A DNA stretch of 52,748 nucleotides from assembly GCA_035626155.1 (NCBI GenBank), contig DASPOF010000067.1, positions 1-52,748 on the forward strand, in the 5' to 3' direction. The notes under the pieces are model-generated. The model did not search any database, was not told the origin of the DNA, and saw nothing but the letters and a program-made list of their open reading frames with translations. The DNA comes from DASPOF01 sp035626155 (GTDB lineage Bacteria; Desulfobacterota; Binatia; Binatales; Binataceae). This document shows positions 8,233 through 18,510 of the stretch, in pieces (positions within the stretch are counted from its first letter, which is position 1; every line of letters starts with the position of its first letter). The position numbers and the translations under genes were made by a program.

Positions 8233-8352
8233 TTCCGTTGTCAGGACGCAGGCGGCGAGATTCTTCCATAATGCGTGACTGTATTGGAAGCCGCCGCAAG
8301 GGCGGCCGCAGAGCAGCGGCGCCGAAATCCTGGCGGGCCAGTTGGTAGCACG

Positions 8353-10236
8353 ATGAGCGATCAAATCGTGGAGGCAGGCGAAGAGAAAGGACGCAAGCAC
8401 GTGTCCACGCTTGGACGTGCGCGGTTTTCCTTCGCCAGCCAGGCCGACATCACGGAGTTCGTCGAGACGCTGGAGCGCTACGAACGCGGCGAGTTGACCG
8501 CCGATCAGTGGCGGGCGTTCCGTCTCGTTCGCGGCGTGTACGGACAGCGCCAGGACGACGTCCAGATGTTCCGCATCAAGGTGCCGCAGGGCGTGCTTTC
8601 TGCGGCGGCGCTACGGGCGGTCGCCGACTGCTGCGAGAAGTACTCGCGCGGCTTCGCCCACGTCACGACCCGCCAGAACATCCAGATGCACTTCGTGAAG
8701 CTCGACGACACCGCGGCGTGCATGCTGCGTCTGGCGGAGGCGGGAGTGACTACCCGCGAGGCGTGCGGGAATTCGGTGCGCAATATCGTGGGCTGTCCGT
8801 TCGCGGGAGTGTGCCAGACGGAAGCCTTCGATGTTTCGCCGTACGCGGAGGCGCTCACGCACTACTTCCTGCGCCATCGTCTGGCTTCATCGCTGCCGCG
8901 CAAGTTCAAGATTGCGTTCGGCGGCTGCGACACGGATTGCGCGGGCGGAGCCTTCAATGACCTGGGCCTGCGCGCTCGTGTGCTGGGGATGAACGGGAGC
9001 AGCCAGCGCGGTTTTAGAATCACGGTGGGCGGCGGTACGGCGACGCTGTGCCAGTCCGGATGGCTTCTCTACGAATTTCTGCCGGCGGAGCAGCTCTTCA
9101 ACGTGGCCGAGGCGATCCTGCGCGTGTTCCACGCGCACGGCAATCGCGCCAGCAAGGCCAACGCCCGGATGAAGTACCTGATCCGCAAGATCGGATGGCC
9201 GGCGTGGAAAAAGCTGTTCGACGAGGAACTCAAAGCGGTTGCCGCTGAGGGCGGCAATCCTCTTCCATTCGACGCGCAGAATCCACCGATCGAAGGCGAG
9301 CCGCACTGGGAGCGTCCCGAGCCTCCATCCGAAGCTGAAGTTGCGCGCCGGGCCTCATCCGCCAGCGTAAAGGGTCCGGGAATCGTGCCCGATACGGCGG
9401 TCTCTGCACTGAACGGATTCTCGCGCCACCAATTCGACTGGTTCTGCCGAACCAACGTTCGTCCGCAGCGCCAGGAGGGTTACGCGGCAGTGACAGTGCG
9501 CACGCCGATGGGCGACCTTACCGGCGCGCAATTCCGCCTGCTCGCCGACCTCGCGCTCGCTTACGGCGACGGAAGCGTCCGGACCACGGTGGAGCAGAAC
9601 CTGCTGATGCGCTGGGTAAGGAGGGAGCATCTGCCCGGACTCTATCAGCGGCTGGCTGCGGCGGGCCTGGGCCGCCCCGGCGCGGATACGATCCTGGACG
9701 TGACGAGCTGTCCGGGTGCGGAATCGTGCCGGATTGCGGTCACGCAATCGCGCGGGCTTGGCCGCGAGCTGTCGGAGTTCCTCGAATCGCGTCCCGATCT
9801 GGCGGAGATCGCCGCGGATGCGTCGATAAAGATCAGCGGATGTCCCAACGGATGCGGGCAGCATCACGTCGCCACGCTCGGCTTCCAGGGCGGGCTGCGA
9901 CGGCTCGAAGACGGCGGCGTCATCCCGCAATACCAGCTCATGGTCGGCGGATACGTGGACGCGGAGACCGCGCATTTCGGACGGCGCAGCGTGAAGATTC
10001 CCGCCCGCCGGCTGAGCGAGGCGCTTGGCCGCCTGCTCGAATGGTATCGCGACAAGCGCAGCCCGGGCGAAAGCGCGCGCCAGTTCTTCAGCCGCGCGGA
10101 ACTCGATGAAATCGACGCGCTGCTCGCGGACCTCTGCGAGATCAGCGCGCGCGATGCGAAACCCGAGGACTACATCGATATCGGCGAGGATCATGCCTTT
10201 ACCGGCGAGACCAAAGAGGGCGAGTGCGCCGCCTGA
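8353..10236 (+). CDS. Siroheme-[4Fe-4S] sulfite/nitrite reductase
   Basis: A monomeric assimilatory reductase that transfers six electrons to sulfite (or nitrite). It has the two repeated ferredoxin-like and siroheme half domains: the N-half contains the TTRQNIQMHF segment and SVRNIVGCPFAGVC; the C-half carries the cluster and siroheme ligands as TSCPGAESCR (near 9703-9732) and SGCPNGCGQHH (near 9835-9867). The frame is open from GTG at 8275, but ATG at 8353 (MSDQIVEAGEE) gives 627 residues and is preferred; no strong ribosome site is seen for either. The downstream APS reductase gene and divergent Rrf2 gene favour sulfite as substrate, although NirA-type nitrite reductases look alike. It likely takes electrons from ferredoxin, as no flavoprotein subunit is adjacent. 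Confidence 0.88.
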   Translation: MSDQIVEAGEEKGRKHVSTLGRARFSFASQADITEFVETLERYERGELTADQWRAFRLVRGVYGQRQDDVQMFRIKVPQGVLSAAALRAVADCCEKYSRGFAHVTTRQNIQMHFVKLDDTAACMLRLAEAGVTTREACGNSVRNIVGCPFAGVCQTEAFDVSPYAEALTHYFLRHRLASSLPRKFKIAFGGCDTDCAGGAFNDLGLRARVLGMNGSSQRGFRITVGGGTATLCQSGWLLYEFLPAEQLFNVAEAILRVFHAHGNRASKANARMKYLIRKIGWPAWKKLFDEELKAVAAEGGNPLPFDAQNPPIEGEPHWERPEPPSEAEVARRASSASVKGPGIVPDTAVSALNGFSRHQFDWFCRTNVRPQRQEGYAAVTVRTPMGDLTGAQFRLLADLALAYGDGSVRTTVEQNLLMRWVRREHLPGLYQRLAAAGLGRPGADTILDVTSCPGAESCRIAVTQSRGLGRELSEFLESRPDLAEIAADASIKISGCPNGCGQHHVATLGFQGGLRRLEDGGVIPQYQLMVGGYVDAETAHFGRRSVKIPARRLSEALGRLLEWYRDKRSPGESARQFFSRAELDEIDALLADLCEISARDAKPEDYIDIGEDHAFTGETKEGECAA

Positions 10237-10282
10237 GCGGGCGATCAAGCCACGCGCCTGAAAAGATGATCGGACTGGAATC

Positions 10283-11074
10283 ATGGAACAGGAAATCACA
10301 GGCTGCCTGATCGACGAAGCGGAAGTGCGCGAAGCCGGTCTTTACCTGGAGAACAGGGCCGCCCAGGACGTTCTTGCGTGGGCGCTTTCGCGGTTCGGCC
10401 GCCGGATGGCGATTTGCGCGAGCTTCCAGAGCGAAGCCTGCGTGCTCATCGATATGGCGTGGCGAATCGATCCCAACGTTCGGGTATTCACGATCGACAC
10501 CGGCCGGCTCCCGCAAGAGACCTTCGATCTGATCGAGCAAATCCGGGAGCGCTATGGGATCGCCACCGAGGTCATCCTGCCCGAGCACGAGGCGGTGCAG
10601 AAGATGGTCTCCGAGCACGGCAGCAACCTGTTCCTGCGCGATGTCGGCCTGCGATTGCTCTGCTGCCAGGTGCGCAAGGTGCTGCCACTCAAGCGGGCGC
10701 TCGCGAACCTCGATGCGTGGGTGACGGGGCTCAGGCGCGATCAGACGCTCACGCGATCGGAAATTCGCAAGGTTGAAATCGACGAGCAGCACGGCGGGAT
10801 CGTGAAGGTTTCGCCGCTTGCGGGCTGGACCGAGCGCGAGGTCTGGGACTACATCCGCCTGAACGACGTCCCTTACAATGCGCTTTACGAGCGGGGCTAC
10901 CGATCGATCGGCTGCGCATCGTGCACGCGCGCCGTGGCCGAGGGCGAGGACCCGCGTTCCGGGCGATGGTGGTGGGAGACGGGCGCGGTCAAGGAATGCG
11001 GGATGCACTGCACGATAGAGAACGGCAGGTTCGAGAGCGAACTTACCGCGGTGGTCGGCGCTCGCGGAGTTTAA
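10283..11074 (+). CDS. cysH: Assimilatory APS reductase (CysH family, Fe-S type)
   Basis: Reduces adenylylsulfate to sulfite and AMP using thioredoxin or a similar donor. The 263-residue protein has the PP-loop-like ICASFQSEACVLIDM, the FTIDTGRLPQET motif, and the GLRRDQTLTR substrate loop. Two cysteine pairs, LLCCQV and GCASC, mark the [4Fe-4S] type that uses APS rather than PAPS. The catalytic C-terminal motif KECGMHC is intact. It follows the sulfite reductase gene after 46 nt, so the pair converts APS to sulfide in two consecutive steps under one promoter. The ATP sulfurylase gene is not in this window. Confidence 0.93.
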   Translation: MEQEITGCLIDEAEVREAGLYLENRAAQDVLAWALSRFGRRMAICASFQSEACVLIDMAWRIDPNVRVFTIDTGRLPQETFDLIEQIRERYGIATEVILPEHEAVQKMVSEHGSNLFLRDVGLRLLCCQVRKVLPLKRALANLDAWVTGLRRDQTLTRSEIRKVEIDEQHGGIVKVSPLAGWTEREVWDYIRLNDVPYNALYERGYRSIGCASCTRAVAEGEDPRSGRWWWETGAVKECGMHCTIENGRFESELTAVVGARGV

Positions 11075-11238
11075 CGCGCGAGCGGCGCCGCCAAGGGACA
11101 CGGATCGCGGCGCGCGCGCGCAACTGATGGCGCATCGCCCCCGCCCGATCTTGCAATCTCACATCCGAGAATGATTGTGCACGCCGGCCGACCGCAGCGC
11201 GGTCGAACTGCGAGGCTCTCGCTCTTCTCAACAACCTG

Positions 11239-11610
11239 CTAGGAGGCCGATGTGCCGGCGGCGATTTGATCGATGATATCGGCGAGCTCGGGAATCCGGT
11301 AACGCTCGCCCGTGTATGCCTTGTAGACCAGGAACAGCCAGAAGATTGCGATCGCAAGATTGGCCAACTGCTGAACCGCGCCGAGCAATCCGCCGAGCGC
11401 GCGCGGCAGAATCGCGACGAATACGCCCAACACGATATTCAGCGCGAACCACGCGACGCTGAAGCCGATCGACTGGCGCGCGTGAAAGCGCACGAACTCA
11501 TCCTGGTTGTACGGTTCGAGGTATAGAAAGAGCACGCCGGTAACGACGAGGCCGAGATAGGTCAGAGCGGCTATGGGCTTCGTCTGTGGCTTGGTCGGTT
11601 CTCCGTTCAT
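11239..11610 (-). CDS. DUF4870-like small membrane protein
   Basis: A 123-residue protein with about three hydrophobic helices: IAALTYLGLVVTGVLFLYL, a second over IGFSVAWFALNIVLGVFVAI, and a third around LANLAIAIFWLFLVYKA. The signature between helices, DEFVRFHARQSIG, is typical of DUF4870/Tic20-like proteins. ATG at 11610 is preferred over the longer open frame because GAGGGAGGAATTCGCG precedes it, a strong ribosome site. The function of the family is not known. It stands alone between cysH (convergent) and the receiver gene. Confidence 0.75.
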   Translation of the reverse strand: MNGEPTKPQTKPIAALTYLGLVVTGVLFLYLEPYNQDEFVRFHARQSIGFSVAWFALNIVLGVFVAILPRALGGLLGAVQQLANLAIAIFWLFLVYKAYTGERYRIPELADIIDQIAAGTSAS

Positions 11611-11812
11611 CGCGAATTCCTCCCTCGGTCCCTGGCCGGCTGCGCCCCTGCGCCCTATCTCTAGTCGATGGCGCGCGCGCAACGCAACGTGGGGCACGTC
11701 ATGGGACGCAGCGGATCGGGCGGGCGCGGCCTTCGTGCCCGCCGCACGGGCGCATCAGGAACCAACAGCGCGCATCGACGCCACCGGGCGGAGGTGACGC
11801 GCGACAGCGCGG

Positions 11813-12256
11813 CTATTTCCTGACCTTCCCCTCCATCCGGTTCAGGGTTTCCGTGGTATGGCGTCCGACCGCGACCGCGGCGAGTTGCGCACGGACCCGG
11901 TTGGCGAGCTGGCGGCGAAAAACGGGCTTGGAAAGAAAGTCGCTGACGCCCAGGCGCATCCCCTCCGCGCGCGCATCGAGGTCGTCGCGCGCGGTGATCA
12001 TGATAACCGGGATCTCGGCGGTGTCGGGATTGTTCTTCAGCGCCTTGCAAACTTGAAAGCCGTCCATATCGGGCATCATCAGGTCGAGCAGGATTACATC
12101 GACTTCCTTCTCTTGCACCAGTTTGAGGCACTCCGCTCCCGAGTTGGCCTCAACTGGGACGAAACCTTCGCGCTGCAAATGGCGGGCAAGGATGGATACG
12201 GTATCCGGGTCGTCATCGACGACCATTATCTGCGGCGGTCTGATTGTTTCATCCAT
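11813..12256 (-). CDS. Single-domain response regulator
   Basis: A 147-residue receiver domain with no output domain. The acidic pocket (Asp14-Asp16), phosphoacceptor Asp58 (VILLDLMMPDMDG), Thr88 (IMITA) and Lys110 (FLSKPV) are all in place. A short tail (about 120-147) follows. It begins 17 nt after the sigma-54 activator gene on the same strand, so the two are probably co-transcribed. It may supply in trans the receiver module that the activator lacks. The cognate kinase is not adjacent. Confidence 0.92.
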   Translation of the reverse strand: MDETIRPPQIMVVDDDPDTVSILARHLQREGFVPVEANSGAECLKLVQEKEVDVILLDLMMPDMDGFQVCKALKNNPDTAEIPVIMITARDDLDARAEGMRLGVSDFLSKPVFRRQLANRVRAQLAAVAVGRHTTETLNRMEGKVRK

Positions 12257-12273
12257 ACCAATCTCTGGCTGCG

Positions 12274-13326
<1,053 letters not shown>

Positions 13327-13363
13327 TTTTCCTGCAACAGGCTTAACAAACTGTCACAGCAGG

Positions 13364-13392
13364 ATTGTCCACGATATGCACCGCGTTAACAA
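13364..13392 (-). promoter_or_regulatory. Putative promoter for the sigma-54 activator and receiver pair
   Basis: Minus strand: TTGTTA (13387-13392), a 17-nt spacer and GACAAT (13364-13369), about 38 bases before the activator ATG. The 13327-13521 gap is AT-richer than its surroundings and otherwise holds nothing I recognise. Confidence 0.38.
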
Positions 13393-13521
13393 GTGGACTA
13401 TCTTTTACTGCCCGACTGATGATCGAAAACATAGCCGCAAGATGCGCAAGCAGGCTGGTGATAAATCACAGCCTGGTCCGTCAGTCACTCGCGATCGCGA
13501 TGGAACCGGACAACGCGCGCG

Positions 13522-14022
13522 CTAAGTGGCGCCAATCTCGCGGCGAAAAATCGCCGACTGCCCGGGGCCTTCCGCAACCGTAATTTCCATCGCGGTCAGC
13601 CCCCCGAGAGCATCGCGCGCGCCGAGCGCGGCGCTAAGTTCGTTCCAGATGTAGCGCGCAAATTCCTCCGCCGAGCTGTGCGCGATCGGCGCAAGGAAAA
13701 CGTCGCGCGCGGGAAACACGAACTCATCGCGCTCGTATACGACCCGCACCCGGTCCCCGGCCAACTGCTCGATCGTGAGACAATCGCTTTGGGCCGGGAT
13801 GATCGTGCGCTGGTCGAGCCGGTCCACGATCTCCCTGGCGAGTTTCTTTATCAGGCCGAAGTCGATCACGTAGCCGCTGGGGGCGAGTGCGCCCTCGATG
13901 CGGACGTCGACCTGGTAGTTGTGGCCGTGGAGCGGCTCGCGGAAACCGCGGTAGGCAATAAAGTGCGCGGCGGAGAACTTGAAATTCTCCTTGGCGACGT
14001 GGATCGAGAACTGCGCGCTCAC
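13522..14022 (-). CDS. 6-pyruvoyl-tetrahydropterin synthase homologue, PTPS-III type
   Basis: A T-fold pterin enzyme of 166 residues from GTG at 14022 (AAGGAT lies upstream, and the GTG is 10 nt past the previous stop; an ATG at 14067 would overlap that gene). Three zinc-binding histidines are clear: His20 (SAAHF), His32 and His34 (LHGHNY). The Cys that QueD and PTPS place just before L-H-G-H is replaced by Glu29 (REPLHGH). A Glu here is the hallmark of PTPS-III, which can replace dihydroneopterin aldolase in folate synthesis in several bacteria and Plasmodium. The C-terminal VAEGPGQSAIF carries the pterin-anchoring Glu. Annotation as queD would therefore be doubtful. The physiological role is inferred from the motif only. 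Confidence 0.8.
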   Translation of the reverse strand: MSAQFSIHVAKENFKFSAAHFIAYRGFREPLHGHNYQVDVRIEGALAPSGYVIDFGLIKKLAREIVDRLDQRTIIPAQSDCLTIEQLAGDRVRVVYERDEFVFPARDVFLAPIAHSSAEEFARYIWNELSAALGARDALGGLTAMEITVAEGPGQSAIFRREIGAT

Positions 14023-14032
14023 AGTGAGATCC

Positions 14033-14959
14033 TTATCCGAGGGCGGCGAGCTTGAGAAGCGGGCCAAGTCCGGGGTCCGGAGCGCCGAAACGCTCGCGAT
14101 AGCGCCGCCGATCGAGCGATGTCGCGCGCAGGAAGCGCTCGGTCTCGCCGCGCGCGGCCTCGGCGAATCGCGCGCCGAGGACCTGCCCCCATTCTGACGA
14201 GGGATCGAAGCCGCCCATCAGATCGGCCACCGCAATTCCGTGAACGCCGCCCAGCAGGCATTCGGCGAAGTACCCGATCTGGCCCTCGCGATCGTGTCCG
14301 GGCATCGGGACCGCCAGCGCTTGCCCAAGCGCGTGCAGCCGGTCGATCCCGAACTCGGCCCGGCGCGATCGCACTGCGGGATCGCCGCTCCCCTCGTAAC
14401 CCGAGCCGATCGCGACAATCGCCACGCGCCCATCATCGAGCGGCGCGGGATGAAAAATGTACCCGGGCGAGGTGTAGCCGAGGATCGCGCGCAGCGCGCG
14501 CCGATATTCGAGCAGATCGAATGAGACCTCGCGGGCGATTCGAAGCAGAAAATCCCCGAGCGCCTCGCCGGCGCGATCCGCCAGCGCGAGCAGGCGCTCA
14601 AATGCGGCGGCATCGTATTCCTCGCGCTCGGCAACCGCCGCGGCGGACTCGCGCTTAAACGTAAGCAGGAGCGCGCCGATGCCGGCGCGGGCACGGCCGC
14701 GGGCCGCTTGCGCGATAGTCGCGGAGATCGGCGCGCGCCGATCGATCGGCTCGATGTCCATCGCAAGGTAACGGCCGTGGCTCGATGGCTTGGCAAGCCC
14801 GCGCCGTGCGTTCACGAGCGCAACCGGCTCCGCATCGAGCGCGATGAGCCGGCTGCGTCCCCGGCGCCGCTCGGCCAAAAGCCCGTAGCCGCTGAGCAGC
14901 GATCCGTAGCCGATAACCAGGAGCGTTCGATTGAGTTGCTGCGATGGCATCAGCGTCAC
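14033..14959 (-). CDS. Hypothetical protein with a gamma-glutamylcyclotransferase-like start
   Basis: I do not recognise this 308-residue protein with confidence. Its N-terminus (VIGYGSLLSGYGL) matches the Y-G-S-[LN] glycine loop of the gamma-glutamylcyclotransferase-like fold, which is followed, as expected, by a strand and an ARRGLAKPS segment. The C-terminal 170 residues (e.g. ILGYTSPGYIFHPAPLDDGR and a DREGQIGYFAECLLGG segment) match nothing I know. It has no signal peptide or membrane helix. It lies 97 nt after addA and 10 nt before the PTPS gene, so co-expression with the latter is likely. Confidence 0.5.
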   Translation of the reverse strand: MTLMPSQQLNRTLLVIGYGSLLSGYGLLAERRRGRSRLIALDAEPVALVNARRGLAKPSSHGRYLAMDIEPIDRRAPISATIAQAARGRARAGIGALLLTFKRESAAAVAEREEYDAAAFERLLALADRAGEALGDFLLRIAREVSFDLLEYRRALRAILGYTSPGYIFHPAPLDDGRVAIVAIGSGYEGSGDPAVRSRRAEFGIDRLHALGQALAVPMPGHDREGQIGYFAECLLGGVHGIAVADLMGGFDPSSEWGQVLGARFAEAARGETERFLRATSLDRRRYRERFGAPDPGLGPLLKLAALG

Positions 14960-15056
14960 ACGCGCGCCCTTGCGGCCGATTAGACGTCCCCGGCCGGCGG
15001 ATCGTATTGCGGCTCGCCGGGCGCGTGAGTCTATCGTACCGCCCCGCGCGTAGCGC

Positions 15057-18000
15057 TTAAATCCACAGGATCGCGGCCGATGCGGTCATCCCGGTCGATT
15101 CGCCGAGCGCGCGCATGTAAAGCCCAAGCTGCGCGCGATACTCATCGAGGCGGGGCGCCAGCTCGACATCGGTCTTGAAGTCCACCACTCTCCACCGTGC
15201 GGCGCCATCGTTCGTGTCGCGGAAAACCAGGTCGGCGACGCCCTCGACGACCGTGCCGTCATCGAGGGTGGCGAGCAGCGGGTACTCGCGCATGACCTCG
15301 GCCGAGTCAGCCGCCGCGCGTATCAGCGATGATTTGAGCGCGGCTTCGACGGCGTCGGCGGCGGCGTCCGATTCCGCGCCGGATGCGCCGATCATTCGCG
15401 CGACGTTCCCCGCGATTCCCTCGATTTGCGCGCGCGTCGCGTGAAACGGAACGCGGAGCATCGTGTAATGCACCAGGGTGCCGAACCTCTCGCCATGCGG
15501 GCGCGCCGGGTCCCGCGCGGTTTCCTCGACGGTCACCTCGCCGGCCCATGCGAGGCCCACGTCGGGCGAGCGCTGCGACAGCTCGCGCGCGCCGGCGACG
15601 CGGATGGTCGGTGCGGCGCCCGCGCCGAGAGTGGCCGCGCGCTGCTCGCTCCAGCTCCGATACAGCTCTGCGCCGCGGCGGCTGATTTGCCCGCTCTCGT
15701 CGGCTTCAAGGAGCCTGCGCTGGCGCAATCCCATCGCGGCCTCGACGTCGAGGCGCAATTTCGATGGATCCCACCACACGACCGGATGTTCGCCTCGGGC
15801 GGGGCGATGCAGCCCCGGCGCGACCGACTTGGTTTTTCCACCGGCGCGCGGCGGACGCTCGAACACGGAATCGTCGCCGAACTCGGGACATCCGGCAGGC
15901 TCGCGCGTGCTCGGCGCGCGGCGGCTTGCGGGATCGGGATACAGCACCGGGTTGAGCCGCGACACCCATCCCTCGACTTCGCCATCGCCCACCGCGGGAA
16001 TCACGAGCAGGTCGCGCGCCCTGGTCGCAGCGACATAGAGGAGCCGAATCGCTTCCTCCTGGTCGCGCCGATGCTCCTCGGCGGCGTGCTCGAGCAGCTC
16101 GCCCGGAGCGCATCCGGCAAGCCGCAGCGCGCATAGGCGGCGCGCGGGATCGACGTAACGATTGGCGTCGCCGGCGGTCTCGCGGCAGGTGATGTCGGCG
16201 AGGATCACGACCGGGAATTCGAGGCCCTTGGCGCGATGGACGGTCATGATGCGGACGCCCTCGCTGCCTTCCTCGACCATCGGCGTCTCGCTCGCCTCAT
16301 CGCGCTCGGCGCGCGCCTCGAGATCATCGACGAAGCCGCGAAACGACGTCGCTCCTCCGCGCGATTCGTAGCGGCGGGCCTGCTCGATGATCCGCATGAT
16401 GTTGGCGAGCGCCTGTTCGCCGGTGGGCCAGATCGCCACCCCTGCGTGCGCGCGCGTCGCGCTGAGGAGCCGCGCGATCGTCTCGGCGATCGGGCGGCGA
16501 TTGCGGCCGCGATGAAGCTCGGCGAGCAAATCGAGAGCGCGCGCCACCTCCGCCAGCCGCTCGGGAAGAGCGGACGGGACCTTTGCGAACGGGCGCAACC
16601 TGCCGATCGTCTCGCGGAACTCGAGCAGCGCGCCGTCGGACAGCGCGAGCAGCGGCCCGCGCAGCGCCGCGAACACCATCAACTCGTCGTCGGGCCGTTC
16701 GATCGCGCCGAGCAGGTTGCGGAGCGCCTCGACCTCCTCGCGCTGATTGAACGATCCGCCCTTGACGAGCACGTGCGCGAGATCGCGGGCCTCGAACGCG
16801 CGCAGATAGGGGCGGGTCACATCGCGGCCCCATGAGTTCAGGCGGCGAAACAGGATGCAGATGTGCCTCGCCTGGAGCGGCACGCGCCGCCCGGGCGCCT
16901 CGCGCTCCGTGACCGTCCAGCCGCTCTCGACCACCAGCCATCTCGCGAACGCGGCGATCGCGTTGGGCAGCGATTGATCGATGGCCCAGTCGGTCAGCCG
17001 TCCAAAATCGCTGTAGGGCGACGGCACCGGCAGGACGACCAGCGGCGGCTGCGTCTCGCATCCGGGACGAAACGGCTTGAGCGGCGCGTAGGCGGGATGG
17101 GTGGGCGACTCGGCGTCCATCAGCGGCGCAAACCCCGCGTTGACCATCTCCTGCAAGGCGGGTGTCGCGCGGAAGCTCACGGTGAGATATTCCAGCGCGG
17201 CGCCGGCCGCGACGAGCTGGCGTTTCACGCTCTGGTAGAGCGACACGTCCGCGCGCCGGAAACGGTATATCGACTGCTTCGGGTCGCCGACGATGAAGAG
17301 CTTGCCGGGGACGGGCCGAACGTGGCGCCAGTCGGACTCGGCGGGATCATCGGATGAGAGCAGCAATATGATCTCGGCCTGCAACGGGTCGGTGTCCTGG
17401 AATTCATCGACGAACAGGCGCGTGAAACGCCGCTGCAACTCGGCGCGGACCGCGGGATTGTCGCGCACCAGGTTGCGCGCGACCAGCAGCAGGTCGAGAA
17501 AGTCGAGGCGGCCCGCGCGGCGCTTGATATCGTCGTAGTAGCCGACGAGCGGCCGGAGCTCCTCGCGCAGCATCGGGGCGAAGTTGGCGCCGGCTTCCTC
17601 GGCAAAGCGTTCGAGGCGCGATCGGAGTTCCGCGCGCCGGCGGATTACTTCAGTACGATCGACGCCGCCCAGCGCGCCGCCAAACCCTTTCCATTCCCAC
17701 CGCCGCCCGCGCGCGAGCGTGAGCAGAACGGCCTCGAGCGCGTCATAATCGCGGCCGCGCACGGGCTCAAGCCGGGTCGCCTCCGCGACCGGCCGCGCGA
17801 TCTCATCGAGGCTACGCCCAAGCCAGTCATCCGCATCGGCCGCTCTGCCGAGTTCGCCTAGCGCGAGCGCGCCGGCCACGAGCGCATCGATTTCGCGGTC
17901 GCGCTCGAACGGGTGAGGCGTCCACGGCGCGTCGAAGTCGCGCCATTCGAGCATCTCGGCGGCTGCGCGGCGCGCGATCGCGCGCGGACCCTCGCGCTCG

Positions 18001-18503
18001 GAGATATCGCGCCGGCGCAGCAGCCGGCGCATCGCGTCGCCCGGCGATGCGAGCGCCTGCTCGAACCATCGGTCGAACGCCGCCTCGAACATCGAGCCTG
18101 CGACATCCTCGGGCGCGACCTCGAACATCGGATCCACGCCGGCCTCGACCGGGCGTTCGCGAAGCAGATCGGCGCAAAAGGAATGGATGGTGCCGATTCG
18201 CGCCTCTTCCAGTTGCACCAGCGCGCGATTGAGCCGCTCGCGCGCGGCGCGCTCGAACGAATCGTCGTGGCGCGCGCGCTCGATTTCCTCGCGCAGCCTG
18301 AGCTTCAACTCGCCGGCGGCCTTCTCGGTGAAGGTCACCGCGACGACTCGCGCGAGTTCGGCGCGCCCCGATGCGACCACGGCGACGATCCGGCTCACCA
18401 GCGCGGTGGTCTTGCCCGTGCCGGCGGCGGCCTCGATCACGAGCGTGGTGTCGAGGTCGTTGCGGATCCGATCGCGGACTTGCTGGTCGGCGAGATTGCT
18501 CAT
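15057..18503 (-). CDS. addA: AddA-like helicase-nuclease
   Basis: An 1148-residue UvrD/RecB-type helicase with a C-terminal PD-(D/E)XK nuclease, which processes double-strand breaks for RecA loading. Helicase motifs: Walker A EAAAGTGKTTALVSR (from 24), Ia VVAVTFTEKAAGEL, Walker B VDEFQDTDPLQ, motif III GDPKQSIYRFRRAD, V MTVHRAKGLEFPVV and VI VAATRARDLL. The nuclease core is GVADLVFRD ... WRVVDFKTD followed by YRAQLGLYMRAL. Length and order fit AddA. It starts 7 nt after addB, so the subunits are made together. Confidence 0.9.
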   Translation of the reverse strand: MSNLADQQVRDRIRNDLDTTLVIEAAAGTGKTTALVSRIVAVVASGRAELARVVAVTFTEKAAGELKLRLREEIERARHDDSFERAARERLNRALVQLEEARIGTIHSFCADLLRERPVEAGVDPMFEVAPEDVAGSMFEAAFDRWFEQALASPGDAMRRLLRRRDISEREGPRAIARRAAAEMLEWRDFDAPWTPHPFERDREIDALVAGALALGELGRAADADDWLGRSLDEIARPVAEATRLEPVRGRDYDALEAVLLTLARGRRWEWKGFGGALGGVDRTEVIRRRAELRSRLERFAEEAGANFAPMLREELRPLVGYYDDIKRRAGRLDFLDLLLVARNLVRDNPAVRAELQRRFTRLFVDEFQDTDPLQAEIILLLSSDDPAESDWRHVRPVPGKLFIVGDPKQSIYRFRRADVSLYQSVKRQLVAAGAALEYLTVSFRATPALQEMVNAGFAPLMDAESPTHPAYAPLKPFRPGCETQPPLVVLPVPSPYSDFGRLTDWAIDQSLPNAIAAFARWLVVESGWTVTEREAPGRRVPLQARHICILFRRLNSWGRDVTRPYLRAFEARDLAHVLVKGGSFNQREEVEALRNLLGAIERPDDELMVFAALRGPLLALSDGALLEFRETIGRLRPFAKVPSALPERLAEVARALDLLAELHRGRNRRPIAETIARLLSATRAHAGVAIWPTGEQALANIMRIIEQARRYESRGGATSFRGFVDDLEARAERDEASETPMVEEGSEGVRIMTVHRAKGLEFPVVILADITCRETAGDANRYVDPARRLCALRLAGCAPGELLEHAAEEHRRDQEEAIRLLYVAATRARDLLVIPAVGDGEVEGWVSRLNPVLYPDPASRRAPSTREPAGCPEFGDDSVFERPPRAGGKTKSVAPGLHRPARGEHPVVWWDPSKLRLDVEAAMGLRQRRLLEADESGQISRRGAELYRSWSEQRAATLGAGAAPTIRVAGARELSQRSPDVGLAWAGEVTVEETARDPARPHGERFGTLVHYTMLRVPFHATRAQIEGIAGNVARMIGASGAESDAAADAVEAALKSSLIRAAADSAEVMREYPLLATLDDGTVVEGVADLVFRDTNDGAARWRVVDFKTDVELAPRLDEYRAQLGLYMRALGESTGMTASAAILWI

Positions 18504-18510
18504 TGCGCCA

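Noticed and set aside
11189..11205. CGACCGC-AGC-GCGGTCG hairpin after cysH
   Set aside because: A 7-bp stem without a following U tract is common by chance at this GC content; no termination claim is made.
13365..13583. 72-codon plus-strand frame in the gap before the sigma-54 activator
   Set aside because: No ribosome site, overlaps the PTPS gene antisense, and lies on top of a promoter-like element of the opposite strand.
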